Shown: piece by piece, positions 8,101 to 15,793 of the stretch
Numbering within the stretch: the stretch's first letter is position 1
How the letters are laid out: the number at the start of each line of letters is the position of its first letter
NCBI GenBank assembly: GCA_963788205.1
Contig: CAWBGG010000002.1
Location: forward strand, 1,178,001-1,242,000
DNA from: CAVVMA01 sp963788205
GTDB taxonomy: Bacteria > Desulfobacterota > Binatia > Binatales > Binataceae
Length of the DNA: 64,000 nucleotides
Reading direction: 5' to 3'
Program-made: the position numbers and the translations under genes
Notes under the pieces: model-generated
Told to the model about the DNA's origin: nothing
The model's input: the letters and a program-made list of their open reading frames with translations, nothing else
The model's database searches: none

Positions 8101-10000
8101 GACGGCGACTCCGGCTTCAGCTGCGCCGCCCACTCCGACACCGACATCGACCGGGTCTGTCTGCGGGCCCGCGCCCGCAGCTCGGGACGGATTGAAGTGG
8201 ACCAGCGCCAAAGCAGCGCACGGCAAGCCCCCGACGATCAAGGCGGTCAGCTTCGCCAAGGAGGCCCTGTACTCCTCGAGCGCGCCGCTGGTCGCAACGC
8301 TGAGCAACACCACCGGCAAGCTGCTCACAGTAACCAACGTAACGGTCAAAGGTGATTTCAGCCAGAACACCGGCTGCCTCGGCCAGCTGGTTGCAGACGC
8401 GAATTGCTACATTTCGATCGTCTTTACGCCCACGCGCTCGGGTACGCGCACGGGCACCCTGACGGTGACCACTGGCGGGCCAAAGGTGACCGCCAAACTC
8501 TCCGGCGTTGGACAAGTCCCGAAGATAGTCTCCACCAGTCTGAAGTCGCAGGCCGCGCTTGCGCCGCTGACATTCAATGTTTCGGGGTTCGGATCTACGG
8601 CGCCGGTGGCGATCAACTTCGCCGAGAAACTGCTTTCGGGCAAAAAGGGGCTCTCCCTGCCGGAGGCCGCGGCGCAGAACAACGGATCGTTGATCACCGT
8701 AGTGGTGCCTCCGGTGATCGACCCGGTTAGCGGTCAACTGGTGGGGGGCAGCGCCACGATTACCGCCCAGGAGTTGCTGCCGTCAGGGACTCTGAGCTCG
8801 AAATCGTCGCCGCTGAAGATCAGCCTGCCGCCGGTGGGGAGTCCCTTGCCGCCCGAGGCCATTGTGGCTGATTTTCTCGCGGAGGAGCAGAGCTTCGCGA
8901 CGCAGCTCGCCAGCGAGCTACAAGGGACGCAACTGGGCACTGACGCGCTTGAGAGCGCGCTATCGCAGCTGGCGGGCGAGGCCGGCGCGCTGCTGGCAGC
9001 GCTGAACAACAGCGCTTCGGGAACTGATATCGGCAGCGTCAGCGGAATCAACGTCACTGTCGGGCAGGCAGAACTGACGATGGCGGAGAATCAACTGCTC
9101 GGCTTGCTGCAGACGCTGGCGAGCGGCGGCGGCTCGCAGTCGGCAAGCGCAACTTCCTCGTCCCCCAGAAGGATCGGCGCGCAGAGTTCCAGCGCATGCC
9201 TGGCGGCCGAAGCGGCGGCCGCGCTGAGCGATAGCAGCAATCGCAACGCAGCCGCGTTCGCCAATGACATCGTACAGTTGTTCGAGGCCTCGGAGACCTC
9301 TGCCGCCTGCGAGCAGTCCGATGCCGCAGCCGCGGCCGCAGGGAACGTCAACGGCGCAGGGGCAGTAGCGCTCGGCTTCCTGGCCCAGGCCGGCAACCCG
9401 GAGGTGAATTCGGTGGTGCCGGGCCAGGCGCTTGCTTACGCCAACCTTGGTCCGGCCGGGCAGCTAATCAGCATCGGGGTCTCGCTTGCGCAGACCAGCA
9501 ATCAGGACACACAGTCGGTGCTCGGCTCGGTAAAGACCTTCAATCAGGCTGCCGGTAAACAGCTCACGAGCCTGATTTCGCACACTGTGGGCGCAACGCT
9601 ACAGGCTTCCTACTCCGCCACCAGCCAGGCCGCCAATTCGCTCGCCCTGGCGGCGCCGCAGTTTAACGGTACCTGGTCCGGCACTCTCAACGGCACGCAG
9701 TTCTTCACCGGAAACTCGTGTCCGATAAGCGGAGCGCTGGGCTTCAGCACGACGGGGACGGCGATCGCGGTGACGGCTCCGGAGACGGGAACCGGCATGG
9801 TCGACGACAGCAGCGGTATCGCGACCTTCACGATCGCTGGCCTGGGCGATCCCAACGCCACCTGCACGTTCGACGGGACGTTCGCGGTGAATACCTCGGG
9901 AGCGGCGTCGGCGTCGGGAACCTGGTCCTGCTCGGTCCCCGCTCCGGTTGCCTCCGGCTTCACTTCCGCGAACGGCACCTGGTCGGCATCCAGAATGTAG
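5123..10000 (+). CDS. large CSLREAI / choice-of-anchor surface protein with an internal duplicated domain (1625 aa)
   Basis: The N-terminus has a hydrophobic export segment at residues 18-40. Two copies of one module follow: a CSLREAI-type motif (VCALRDAI, then FCSLREAI), beta-helix repeats rich in GGAIYN and TNTTF as in polymorphic outer-membrane proteins, and a choice-of-anchor Q ending with DQRGAPRPAPGQNACDIGAF. A proline-threonine linker follows (about 7702-8155), then an ASPM-SPD2-Hydin-like choice-of-anchor D domain (about 8250-8515) and an alanine/serine-rich C-terminal region of about 490 residues with no recognisable family. It is probably a cell-surface beta-helix adhesin or matrix protein exported by Sec. 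Unlike most long genes nearby it has no frameshift. The role is inferred from domain type only. Confidence 0.8.
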   Translation: MGQRLTIKPGRLWSGIARPIFLVAMLVVLVPLCVVLVQPTLKAGGPIIVNTTADPGSAGVCALRDAITAADTKAAVNGCAAGTGTDTINFSVSGTITLGSTLPAVQNTLTIGSGQPITVDGAGSFQVLVVNPGATLNLDNLTVAHGSSSGNGGGVSNGGTLTATNTTFMGNSADGSTGGGAIYNTGTLTVNDCTFGGNRAVFASGGAIWSSNLLTVANTTFISNEADDGSGGAIYSSGSLSVIGSTFAGNRAFSGSGGGIGILAQKATVTNSTFSQNVAGSDGGAIFESDSSVALENDTMSGNSATSGGGIFAYYYSTIDATNSVLSSNSGGNCGTSTDGAIANLGYNISDDGSCSFGTSTGADGQTIGDKISPLLAPAGLQNNGGPTQTIALQSGSPAIDAIPADLCPGTDQRGAPRPAPGQNACDIGAFESGDVAPPTPTPTATPAGTPIATGTPAPTPTPIGTIIVNTLSDTSPSGDGFCSLREAINNANARTDTSSGDCVTGTGTDTINFSVSGTITLGSTLPAVQNTLTIGSGQPITVDGAGSFQVLVVNPGATLNLDNLTVAHGSSSGNGGGVSNGGTLTATNTTFMGNSADGSTGGGAIYNTGTLTVNDCTFGGNRAVFASGGAIWSSNLLTVANTTFISNEADDGSGGAIYSSGSLSVIGSTFAGNRAFSGSGGGIGILAQKATVTNSTFSQNVAGSDGGAIFESDSSVALENDTMSGNSATSGGGIFAYYYSTIDATNSVLSSNSGGNCGTSTDGAIANLGYNISDDGSCSFGTSTGADGQTIGDKISPLLAPAGLQNNGGPTQTIALQSGSPAIDAIPADLCPGTDQRGAPRPAPGQNACDIGAFESTEPPPPTPTATATPTQTPTPTVTQTPTPTGTSTLTATPTQTSTATPTAIGTATSTPTPTATPAPTPTATQTATSTPTGTATPTSAPTPTSTHTPTPTPSPTPTASPTPTPSPGLTPTPTLASTRTPTPTPVLAPTPTATPASAAPPTPTPTSTGSVCGPAPAARDGLKWTSAKAAHGKPPTIKAVSFAKEALYSSSAPLVATLSNTTGKLLTVTNVTVKGDFSQNTGCLGQLVADANCYISIVFTPTRSGTRTGTLTVTTGGPKVTAKLSGVGQVPKIVSTSLKSQAALAPLTFNVSGFGSTAPVAINFAEKLLSGKKGLSLPEAAAQNNGSLITVVVPPVIDPVSGQLVGGSATITAQELLPSGTLSSKSSPLKISLPPVGSPLPPEAIVADFLAEEQSFATQLASELQGTQLGTDALESALSQLAGEAGALLAALNNSASGTDIGSVSGINVTVGQAELTMAENQLLGLLQTLASGGGSQSASATSSSPRRIGAQSSSACLAAEAAAALSDSSNRNAAAFANDIVQLFEASETSAACEQSDAAAAAAGNVNGAGAVALGFLAQAGNPEVNSVVPGQALAYANLGPAGQLISIGVSLAQTSNQDTQSVLGSVKTFNQAAGKQLTSLISHTVGATLQASYSATSQAANSLALAAPQFNGTWSGTLNGTQFFTGNSCPISGALGFSTTGTAIAVTAPETGTGMVDDSSGIATFTIAGLGDPNATCTFDGTFAVNTSGAASASGTWSCSVPAPVASGFTSANGTWSASRM
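5364..6421 (+). repeat. 1058-bp in-frame duplication inside the surface protein gene, copy 1
   Basis: Identical base by base to 6636-7693 at an offset of exactly 1272 bases (424 codons). The only difference I found is T at 6241 against C at 7513, a synonymous change in a serine codon. It encodes the beta-helix repeats and the choice-of-anchor domain. Confidence 0.9.
6636..7693 (+). repeat. 1058-bp in-frame duplication inside the surface protein gene, copy 2
   Basis: Second copy of the segment at 5364-6421. The 214 bases between the copies differ from the sequence before copy 1. They encode a short proline-threonine linker and a distinct CSLREAI segment, so the duplicated block is bounded inside the module rather than at its edges. 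Confidence 0.9.
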
Positions 10001-10009
10001 ATCGCGAGC

Positions 10010-10297
10010 CTAGCTCTTGGGGCCGCGATCGCGGGTGCGTTGCGCAATCGCGCTGCCTAGCTCGTCCTTGATTTGCTCGAAGACCTTTTCGGTCGGCGTA
10101 ATTCCCGCCGCTTCCATCCGCTCGACCAGCTCCCATCGCCCGATGCCCAGAATCTGCTGCGCCTCGTGCTCGTGCATCCGCTTGAGCCGCACCAGCTCCA
10201 GGATCGCGAGCTCGTGGACGCGCCGGGTGAAATCCGGTTCGGTGAGCTGCGCGTCGAACAGATCTTCGGGCAAGTCGATTTTCAGTTGCATCCCCAT
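10010..10297 (-). CDS. small UPF0175-like / antitoxin-like protein (95 aa)
   Basis: The protein begins QLKIDLPEDLF, a short beta strand followed by an acidic loop. It continues with a helical region FTRRVHELAILELVRLKRM and a helix-turn-helix-like stretch ILGIGRWELVERMEAAGI. This is the layout of the UPF0175 family, small DNA-binding proteins often found as antitoxins. Two starts are possible, 10297 (MGMQ) and 10291 (MQLK). No matching toxin gene is adjacent: the surface protein gene is convergent and the acyl-CoA dehydrogenase is divergent. It may be an orphan antitoxin or a regulator. Confidence 0.6.
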   Translation of the reverse strand: MGMQLKIDLPEDLFDAQLTEPDFTRRVHELAILELVRLKRMHEHEAQQILGIGRWELVERMEAAGITPTEKVFEQIKDELGSAIAQRTRDRGPKS

Positions 10298-10413
10298 CCT
10301 CGCCGAGCGGCTGATTTGACTCTCCGAAATTGGCTGCGCGTTGTCAATTGCGCCCGGGTCGAAGGCGGTCTATTAAAGCTCTAGAGACTGCCGCGGGCAC
10401 AGAGAGGAACGGT

Positions 10414-11607
10414 ATGGACTTCAATCTAAGTTCCGACGACGAACGCTTCCGCGCCGAGCTGCGCGCCTGGCTGGAGAGCAACGTGCCCAAGGTCCAGCAT
10501 CGTTCCGAGCTCGGGATGGCCGCCGAAGAAGGCGAAGGCGACTGGCAGCGGCGTCTGGGATGGTACCGCAAGCTCCACTCCGGCGGATGGATCGGAATTC
10601 ACTGGCCGAAGGAATGCGGCGGGCGCGGCGCGAGCGTTTTGCAGAACGTAATCTACGGCGAAGAGCTGGAGCGGGCCGGCGCGCCAGTGCCGTTCCTCGG
10701 GATGGGACTCAGCCTGCTCGGCCCGACCCTGATTCATTGGGGCACCGAGGAACAGAAAAAGCGCTACTTGCCCAAAATTCTGGCCGGCGACGAAGTCTGG
10801 TGCCAGGGCTACTCCGAGCCCGGCGCCGGTTCCGACCTGGCCTCGCTCCAGACCCGCGCGGTCGAGGACGGCGACGACTTTGTCGTCAACGGCCAGAAAG
10901 TCTGGACCTCGCTGGCCCAGCACGCGGACTGGATCTTCCTGCTGGTGCGGACTGATCCCGACGCGCCCAAGCACAAGGGAATCAGCTACCTGCTGGTCGA
11001 TATGCACAGCCCCGGCGTGACGGTGCGGCCGCTGGTCCAGATGACCGGGGCGAGAGGCTTCAACGAGGTCTTCTTCGAGGACGTGCGGGTGCCGCGCAAA
11101 AACCTGGTCGGCGAAAAAAACCAGGGATGGCAGGTCGCGATCACCACGCTGATGTTCGAGCGCGGCGGCGGGGCCGGCGGTAATCGCGACATGAGCGGCC
11201 AGATCGGTGAGCTGGTGACGCTCGCCAAGGCGACCACCCGGGGCGGCCGTCCCGCCTGGGACGATTCGAGCGTCCGCCAGCGAGTCGCGGAATTCGCCTG
11301 TGAGGCGCAGGCGCTCAAGTACACCGGTTATCGCCAGTTGACGCGCCGGCTGCGCGGGCTTCCGCCGGGGCCGGAGGGCTCGATGATGAAGCTGTGCGCC
11401 ACTGAACTTAACCTGAGAATCCAGCTCTACGCGATGGAGCTGCTCGGGCCGTATAGCCAGTTCGAGTACCGGGCGCCGTATGCAGTCGATCGCGGCAAGT
11501 GGTCGTACAAGATGCTGGCGGCGCGCGGAGGAACGATCGCGGCGGGGAGCAATCAAATCCAGCACAATATAATCGGCGAGCGCGTGCTGGGCTTGCCCAA
11601 GGGGTAG
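10414..11607 (+). CDS. acyl-CoA dehydrogenase family protein, copy 1 of a tandem pair (397 aa)
   Basis: A flavoenzyme that introduces the alpha-beta double bond in acyl-CoA thioesters. It shows the N-terminal helical domain (residues 1-125), the FAD-contacting QGYSEPGAGSDLASL segment, the substrate-side VNGQKVWTS strand, and the C-terminal GGTIAAGSNQIQHNIIGERV, which supplies FAD and subunit contacts. The start ATG at 10414 follows agaggaacggt. The frame is open from 10330, but the family begins at MDFNLSSDDERFR. It is paralogous to the next gene over its full length, with a start-to-start distance of exactly 1440 bases and identical length. The acyl specificity cannot be read from sequence. 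Confidence 0.9.
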   Translation: MDFNLSSDDERFRAELRAWLESNVPKVQHRSELGMAAEEGEGDWQRRLGWYRKLHSGGWIGIHWPKECGGRGASVLQNVIYGEELERAGAPVPFLGMGLSLLGPTLIHWGTEEQKKRYLPKILAGDEVWCQGYSEPGAGSDLASLQTRAVEDGDDFVVNGQKVWTSLAQHADWIFLLVRTDPDAPKHKGISYLLVDMHSPGVTVRPLVQMTGARGFNEVFFEDVRVPRKNLVGEKNQGWQVAITTLMFERGGGAGGNRDMSGQIGELVTLAKATTRGGRPAWDDSSVRQRVAEFACEAQALKYTGYRQLTRRLRGLPPGPEGSMMKLCATELNLRIQLYAMELLGPYSQFEYRAPYAVDRGKWSYKMLAARGGTIAAGSNQIQHNIIGERVLGLPKG

Positions 11608-11704
11608 ACCTCACCCCCGGCCCCTCTCCGGTGCGGAGAGGGGAGCCAGTCACGTGCGAATCAGGTTCCCCTTCCCGGACCGGGAAGGGGACAGGGGTTA
11701 GGTC
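11607..11704. repeat. dispersed palindromic repeat, copy 2
   Basis: Starts at the stop codon of acyl-CoA dehydrogenase copy 1. It contains CCCCTCTCCggtgcGGAGAGGGG and CCCCTTCCCGgacCGGGAAGGGG hairpins followed by GGGGTTAGGTC. The equivalent position after copy 2 carries the same element, so it was probably present when the gene duplicated. Confidence 0.75.
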
Positions 11705-11853
11705 TTTCGAGCCCCCCGGCCAGCGTTTCCCTAACACCTGCGACACCTTGCCTCGATTTATCGCCGTCGATTATGTAAAACTTGAAACTGGCGCGCCGGC
11801 CTACTCTCATCGATTGAGGCCAGGCAGCGACCCTCGTTCCAGCGGAGGAACCG

Positions 11854-13047
11854 ATGGATTTCAACTACAGCCCCGATGACGAAGCCTTTCGCCGGGAGCT
11901 ACGGACCTGGCTCGAAGCCAACACGCCCAAGGATCTGAAGCCGCGCGGCGATATCGACATGCTGCACGAGGAGTCGCCCGACGACTGGAAGCGGCGCCTG
12001 GTCTGGCATCGCAAGATGCACGCGGCGGGATGGGTTGGAATCAGCTGGCCGAAGGAATACGGCGGACGCGGCGCCACCATGATGCAGCAGCTCATCTACA
12101 ACGAGGAGCTCGCGCGCGCCGGCGCGCCGCCGCTGGTCAACGGGCTGGGCATCATGCTGGTCGGCCCGACGCTGATCCATTGGGGCACCGAGGAGCAGAA
12201 AAAGCGCTACGTGCCGAAGATTCTCTCCGCCGACGAGATCTGGTGCCAGGGCTATTCGGAGCCCAACGCGGGCTCGGACGTCGCCTCGCTGCAGACCCGC
12301 GCGGTCGAAGAAGGCGACTACTTCGTCGTCAACGGCCAGAAAGTCTGGACGTCGGACGCGCATCACGCCGACTGGTGTATCCTGCTGGTCCGCACCGACC
12401 CGGATGCGCCCAAGCACAAGGGAATCAGCTACGTCCTGGTCGACATGCACAGCCCCGGCGTCACAGTGCGCCCGCTGGTGCAGATCACCGGCGACAGCGG
12501 CTTCAACGAGGTCTTCTTCGAGGACGTCAAGGTCCCGCGCAAAAATCTGATCGGCGAAAAGAACCAGGGATGGCAGGTCGCAATCACCACGCTGATGTTC
12601 GAGCGGGCCGGAATCGGCGGCGGCCGCGACATGATCGGCCAGATCAAGGAACTGGCGGCGCTGGCCAGGACGGTCAAGCGCAACGGCCACACGGCCTGGG
12701 ACGATTCCAGCGTGCGGCAGCGGATCGGCGCGTTCGCCAGCGAGGCGACGGCGATCAAGTACACGGGCTATCGCCAGTTGACCCGCCGGCTTAAGGGATT
12801 GCCGCCGGGACCGGAAGGCTCGGTTGTAAAGCTCGGCACCAGCGAGCTGAATCTGCGCGTCAACAACTACGCGATGGAGCTGCTCGGGGCCTACAGCCAG
12901 ATCGAATACAAGGCGCCGTTTGCGATCGATCGCGGCAAGTGGTCGTACCGCGCGCTGGCCTCGCGCGCGCTCACGATCGCGGGCGGCACGAGCGAGATCC
13001 AGCACAACATCATCGGCGAGCGCGTTCTGGGACTGCCCAAGGGCTGA
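11854..13047 (+). CDS. acyl-CoA dehydrogenase family protein, copy 2 of a tandem pair (397 aa)
   Basis: Paralogue of the gene at 10414-11607 with the same length and the same landmarks: QGYSEPNAGSDVASL for FAD contact, VNGQKVWTSDAHHADW, and GGTSEIQHNIIGERVLGLPKG at the end. The ribosome site is strong (agcggaggaaccg-ATG). The sequences differ throughout but conserve the core, so the duplication is not recent. The pair could form a heteromeric dehydrogenase, as known for some steroid side-chain acyl-CoA dehydrogenases, or act on different chain types. The sequence does not decide this. Confidence 0.9.
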   Translation: MDFNYSPDDEAFRRELRTWLEANTPKDLKPRGDIDMLHEESPDDWKRRLVWHRKMHAAGWVGISWPKEYGGRGATMMQQLIYNEELARAGAPPLVNGLGIMLVGPTLIHWGTEEQKKRYVPKILSADEIWCQGYSEPNAGSDVASLQTRAVEEGDYFVVNGQKVWTSDAHHADWCILLVRTDPDAPKHKGISYVLVDMHSPGVTVRPLVQITGDSGFNEVFFEDVKVPRKNLIGEKNQGWQVAITTLMFERAGIGGGRDMIGQIKELAALARTVKRNGHTAWDDSSVRQRIGAFASEATAIKYTGYRQLTRRLKGLPPGPEGSVVKLGTSELNLRVNNYAMELLGAYSQIEYKAPFAIDRGKWSYRALASRALTIAGGTSEIQHNIIGERVLGLPKG

Positions 13048-13145
13048 CCTCTCCCCCGTCCCCTCTCCGGCACGGAGAGGGGCGACCAGTTCGTGGTGAA
13101 TCTGGTTCCCCTTCCCGTGTCGGGAAGGGGCTAGGGGTTAGGTTC
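13047..13145. repeat. dispersed palindromic repeat, copy 3
   Basis: Begins at the stop codon of acyl-CoA dehydrogenase copy 2, with the same two hairpins as copy 2 of the element (CCCCTCTCCggcacGGAGAGGGG, then CCCTTCCCGtgtCGGGAAGGG) and the ending GGGGTTAGGTT. Confidence 0.75.
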
Positions 13146-13185
13146 TCTAAGTGAGACCGGCGGCCCACGGGTCTCCGCGCCGAAG

Positions 13186-13290
13186 CCGCCCTCACCCGCG
13201 CGCGACTTGCTACAGCAAGTCGCGCGCGGGCCTCTCCCGGTTTGCGCCTGCGGCAAAGCCGCAGGTGCGGGAGAGGCGTTAGGAGACGGC
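13186..13290. repeat. dispersed palindromic repeat variant, copy 4, with two strong hairpins
   Basis: CCCTCACCC, then a near-perfect hairpin (GCGCGACTTGCT / AGCAAGTCGCGC), then CCTCTCCC, a second hairpin (CCTGCGGC aaa GCCGCAGG), and GGGAGAGG. The 13048-13379 gap holds only copies 3 and 4 and no gene. It separates the convergent acyl-CoA dehydrogenase genes, so the hairpins may help to end transcription from both sides. Confidence 0.65.
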
Positions 13291-13379
13291 CGGGCGCACA
13301 CTTCACGATCATCTTGTCGTCCGTAGCGCCGGCCTTGTCTGAAGTGGGACCGGCGTCCCTGCCGGCCTTCCGCGAAACG

Positions 13380-14594
13380 CTACAGCAGGTTCTGCCCGGT
13401 GGCGGCGCGCGTGGTGCCGTCCTTCTTGTAGCCGTCGATTACGTGGCGCGCGATCTGCGTCAGATGCACCTCGTCGGCGCCGTCTACCAGGCGCGCCGAG
13501 CGCGCATGACGCATCATCATTTCCAACGGCGTATCGCTCGAATAGCCGAGCGCGCCATGCACCTGGATCGCGCGGTCGGTGATCTTCCACAGCATGTTGG
13601 CCACGTGATGCTTCGCCATCGAGACTTCGTTGCGGAAGGGCAGCTTGTTCTCGATCAGATAAGCAGCGTGCAGCACCATCAGCTTGGCCGTGTACAGCTC
13701 CATCGCGGATTCGGCCATCATGAACTGGATCGCCTGCTTGTCGGCGAGCAAGCCGCCCTGCACTTGCCGATTGAGCGCGCGATTGACCAGCATCTCGAGC
13801 GCGACTTCGGCGTTGCCGATCCATCGCATGCAATGCGCCAAGCGCGCCGGCCCCAGCCGCACCTGGCCGAGCGTATGGCCCTGGCCGCGCGGGCCAAGCA
13901 GATTGGCCTGCGGCACCACCACATTCTCCAGCGCGATCTCGCAGTGATTACCCTTGCCCGCCATCGTGTCGATATCGCGGACGATCCTGAAACCGGGGTT
14001 CGGCAAATCGACGATAAAGGCGGAGTTGCGGGCCTGCGGCGGATCGGCGTTGGGGTCGGTCTTGGCGATCACGATCGCGAACTTCGCGCCGTGCGCGCCG
14101 GAGATGAACCACTTATGCCCGTTGATTACCCAGTTGTCGCCGTCGAGCTCGGCGTGGGTGCGAATCTGAGTGGGATCGGAACCGGCGACTTCGGGCTCGG
14201 TCATCGCGAAGCACGAGCGGACCCTGCCGTCGGCCAGCGGTCGCAGATACTTTTCGCGCTGCTCGGGATTGGCGAAATGCAGCAGCGTGTGCATGTTGCC
14301 TTCGTCGGGCGCCTGGCAGTTGAGCACGAACGACGCGATTCGGTTGCGGCCACATTCCGCCGAGACCATCGCCATTGCCATCGCGCCCAGCCCCAGGCCG
14401 CCGAACTCGGCGGGCATATGCGGGTTCCACAGCTTGCGCTGAATCGCGCGCCGGCGCAGCTCGATTATGCCGTCGCGCCAACTGTTGTCGCGGCGCATTT
14501 TCTCTTCGGCGGGTTCGATCTCCTCATGGATAAAAGCGCGCACCTGGTCGCGGATTTCGAGCACATGCGGCGGCATCGTGAAGTCAATTGCCAT
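13380..14594 (-). CDS. acyl-CoA dehydrogenase family protein, ACAD10/11-like (404 aa)
   Basis: A third acyl-CoA dehydrogenase, not close to the tandem pair. It begins MAIDFTMPPHVLEIRDQVRA and carries CFAMTEPEVAGSDPTQI (FAD loop), NGHKWFISGA, the RLGPARLAHCMRWIG helix, and a C-terminal KITDRAIQVHGALGYSSDTP segment followed by DGADEVHLTQIAR. The RAIQVHGALGYSS type of ending is typical of the ACAD10/11 branch, which takes medium to long or hydroxylated acyl chains. The start at 14594 follows gaggtgacca. The neighbouring yqeY is upstream on the same strand, about 160 bases away with a repeat in between. Confidence 0.9.
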   Translation of the reverse strand: MAIDFTMPPHVLEIRDQVRAFIHEEIEPAEEKMRRDNSWRDGIIELRRRAIQRKLWNPHMPAEFGGLGLGAMAMAMVSAECGRNRIASFVLNCQAPDEGNMHTLLHFANPEQREKYLRPLADGRVRSCFAMTEPEVAGSDPTQIRTHAELDGDNWVINGHKWFISGAHGAKFAIVIAKTDPNADPPQARNSAFIVDLPNPGFRIVRDIDTMAGKGNHCEIALENVVVPQANLLGPRGQGHTLGQVRLGPARLAHCMRWIGNAEVALEMLVNRALNRQVQGGLLADKQAIQFMMAESAMELYTAKLMVLHAAYLIENKLPFRNEVSMAKHHVANMLWKITDRAIQVHGALGYSSDTPLEMMMRHARSARLVDGADEVHLTQIARHVIDGYKKDGTTRAATGQNLL

Positions 14595-14677
14595 TGGTCA
14601 CCTCGGCTGCTGTGATCATTGCGAGCCTTTCGGCTTCGCTCAGAGTTTGTGAAGTTTCGCTTTGCGGCGGAAGCAGG

Positions 14678-14742
14678 CACCCTCACCCGCGGCGCTTCGC
14701 GCCGCGTCCTCTCCCGCAAAGGAGCGGGCGAGGGTCTGAAGA
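14678..14742. repeat. dispersed palindromic repeat, short copy 5
   Basis: CACCCTCACCCgCGGCGCTTCGCGCCG, then CCTCTCCCGC...GCGGGCGAGGG. It has the same CTCACCC-stem-CTCTCCC layout as the other copies, between yqeY and the acyl-CoA dehydrogenase. Confidence 0.6.
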
Positions 14743-14755
14743 TCGCTCCGATCGA

Positions 14756-15190
14756 TCATGACTTGGGCGCTAGCGCCTGTCGTACCAGATCGCTGGCCAT
14801 TTTGCCGTCCAGGCGAGCGCCGAATTTCTCCCGCAGCGCCTTCATCAGCGGTCCCATCTGATTGCTGCCCGCCGCGATCTGTTCGGCGATCGCCGCCTGC
14901 AGCTCGTCAGCGCCGAGACCGGCGGGGATATAAGCGTCGAGCACGCGCGCTTCGGTCTCGTTTTGCTCGATCAGGTCGCTGCGACCAGCCTTACGGGCGA
15001 ATTCGAGCGCCTCGGCGAGGCGGGCGCGTTCGCGCTTGAGCACCTGGACGATCTCGTTCTCGTTGGCTTCGCGGCAGACGTTCTTTTCGATCCGGGTTAT
15101 GCCGGACAGCACGCCGCGCAACGCCATCGTGCGCCGCTCGTCGCGGCTCTTCATCGCAGCCTTCAGATCAGTTTGCAGCCTCTGCTTCAT
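14756..15190 (-). CDS. yqeY: GatB/YqeY domain-containing protein (144 aa)
   Basis: A single-domain, all-helical protein homologous to the tRNA-binding tail of GatB. Typical landmarks are MKSRDERRTMALRGVLSGI at the N-terminus, the central NETEARVLDAYIPAGLGADEL and the final GARLDGKMASDLVRQAL. The length (144 aa) matches the free-standing family. It is thought to bind tRNA or assist amidotransferase-type reactions, and its cellular role is not settled. In many bacteria it sits beside rpsU and dnaG, which are not here. The upstream gene is a small exported protein 7 bases away on the same strand. Confidence 0.88.
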   Translation of the reverse strand: MKQRLQTDLKAAMKSRDERRTMALRGVLSGITRIEKNVCREANENEIVQVLKRERARLAEALEFARKAGRSDLIEQNETEARVLDAYIPAGLGADELQAAIAEQIAAGSNQMGPLMKALREKFGARLDGKMASDLVRQALAPKS

Positions 15191-15197
15191 TCGAGCC

Positions 15198-15716
15198 TCA
15201 GTTGGCGGCCTTAGCGCCCTTGTCGCTCTTCTCGGTAACGTCTTCCCAGGCCGGCTTGGTGACTTCGGTCCAGGTCTGGCCGTCGAGACGATACTTGAAC
15301 ACCAGGGCGCGGCGCTTGCCGGTCGCTCTGGGCTTGCCCTCGGCGACGGCTTTGAATTCCTTGGCTTCCAGCTTGGCAGTTACCTGGACTTTGCCGCCGC
15401 TGTTTTGCGGGAAGTATTTGAGTTGGCCGTTTTCGAGATCGACGTAGGTCTGCGCCGAGGCTTTCTTTTCGCTCTCGTCACCGACGTAGCTCTCGGACTC
15501 GGATTCGACAGTCTCGATCAGCTTTTTCTGCAGCGCCGGCGTGAGCGGATTCGCGCGCGGCGGGCCCCCGCTGCCGCCCGACGCGCCGCCGCCCGAGCTG
15601 CCGTAGAGATCTTTCTTGACCTCGATCGCGCGAGCGTCGCGCGCGCCCACGACGGCCGCGATCGCCAGCACCAAGCCCATCACCAGTGCTAAACCTGCCC
15701 TTCGTGTCATCGCCAT
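15198..15716 (-). CDS. small exported protein of unknown function (172 aa)
   Basis: Residues 1-30 form a signal peptide (MAMTRRAGLALVMGLVLAIA, then cleavage near ARDARA). After it comes a glycine/serine linker (GSSGGGASGGSGG) and a soluble part with a charged helix (KKLIETVESESESYVGDESE) and beta-rich segments ending in the motif YRLDGQTWTEVTKPAWEDV. I recognise no family. The start ATG at 15716 is preferred, but 15710 and 15735 are also in frame. The gene lies seven bases upstream of yqeY and about 78 bases downstream of the TonB-family gene on the same strand, so the three may be one transcript under the cobalamin riboswitch. Confidence 0.65.
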   Translation of the reverse strand: MAMTRRAGLALVMGLVLAIAAVVGARDARAIEVKKDLYGSSGGGASGGSGGPPRANPLTPALQKKLIETVESESESYVGDESEKKASAQTYVDLENGQLKYFPQNSGGKVQVTAKLEAKEFKAVAEGKPRATGKRRALVFKYRLDGQTWTEVTKPAWEDVTEKSDKGAKAAN

Positions 15717-15793
15717 TAACCCCCGTATCACCATCGAGCTATACCACGGCTTTGGATAGCGCCAAAAGCGCGCCGGGATTGGCGCGCGAGCCC

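Noticed and set aside
7702..8155. Regular short-period repeats that could look like a CRISPR array or satellite
   Set aside because: They are in-frame proline-threonine codons (PTPTPT linker) of the surface protein, with no fixed repeat-spacer unit. No CRISPR array was seen in the window.
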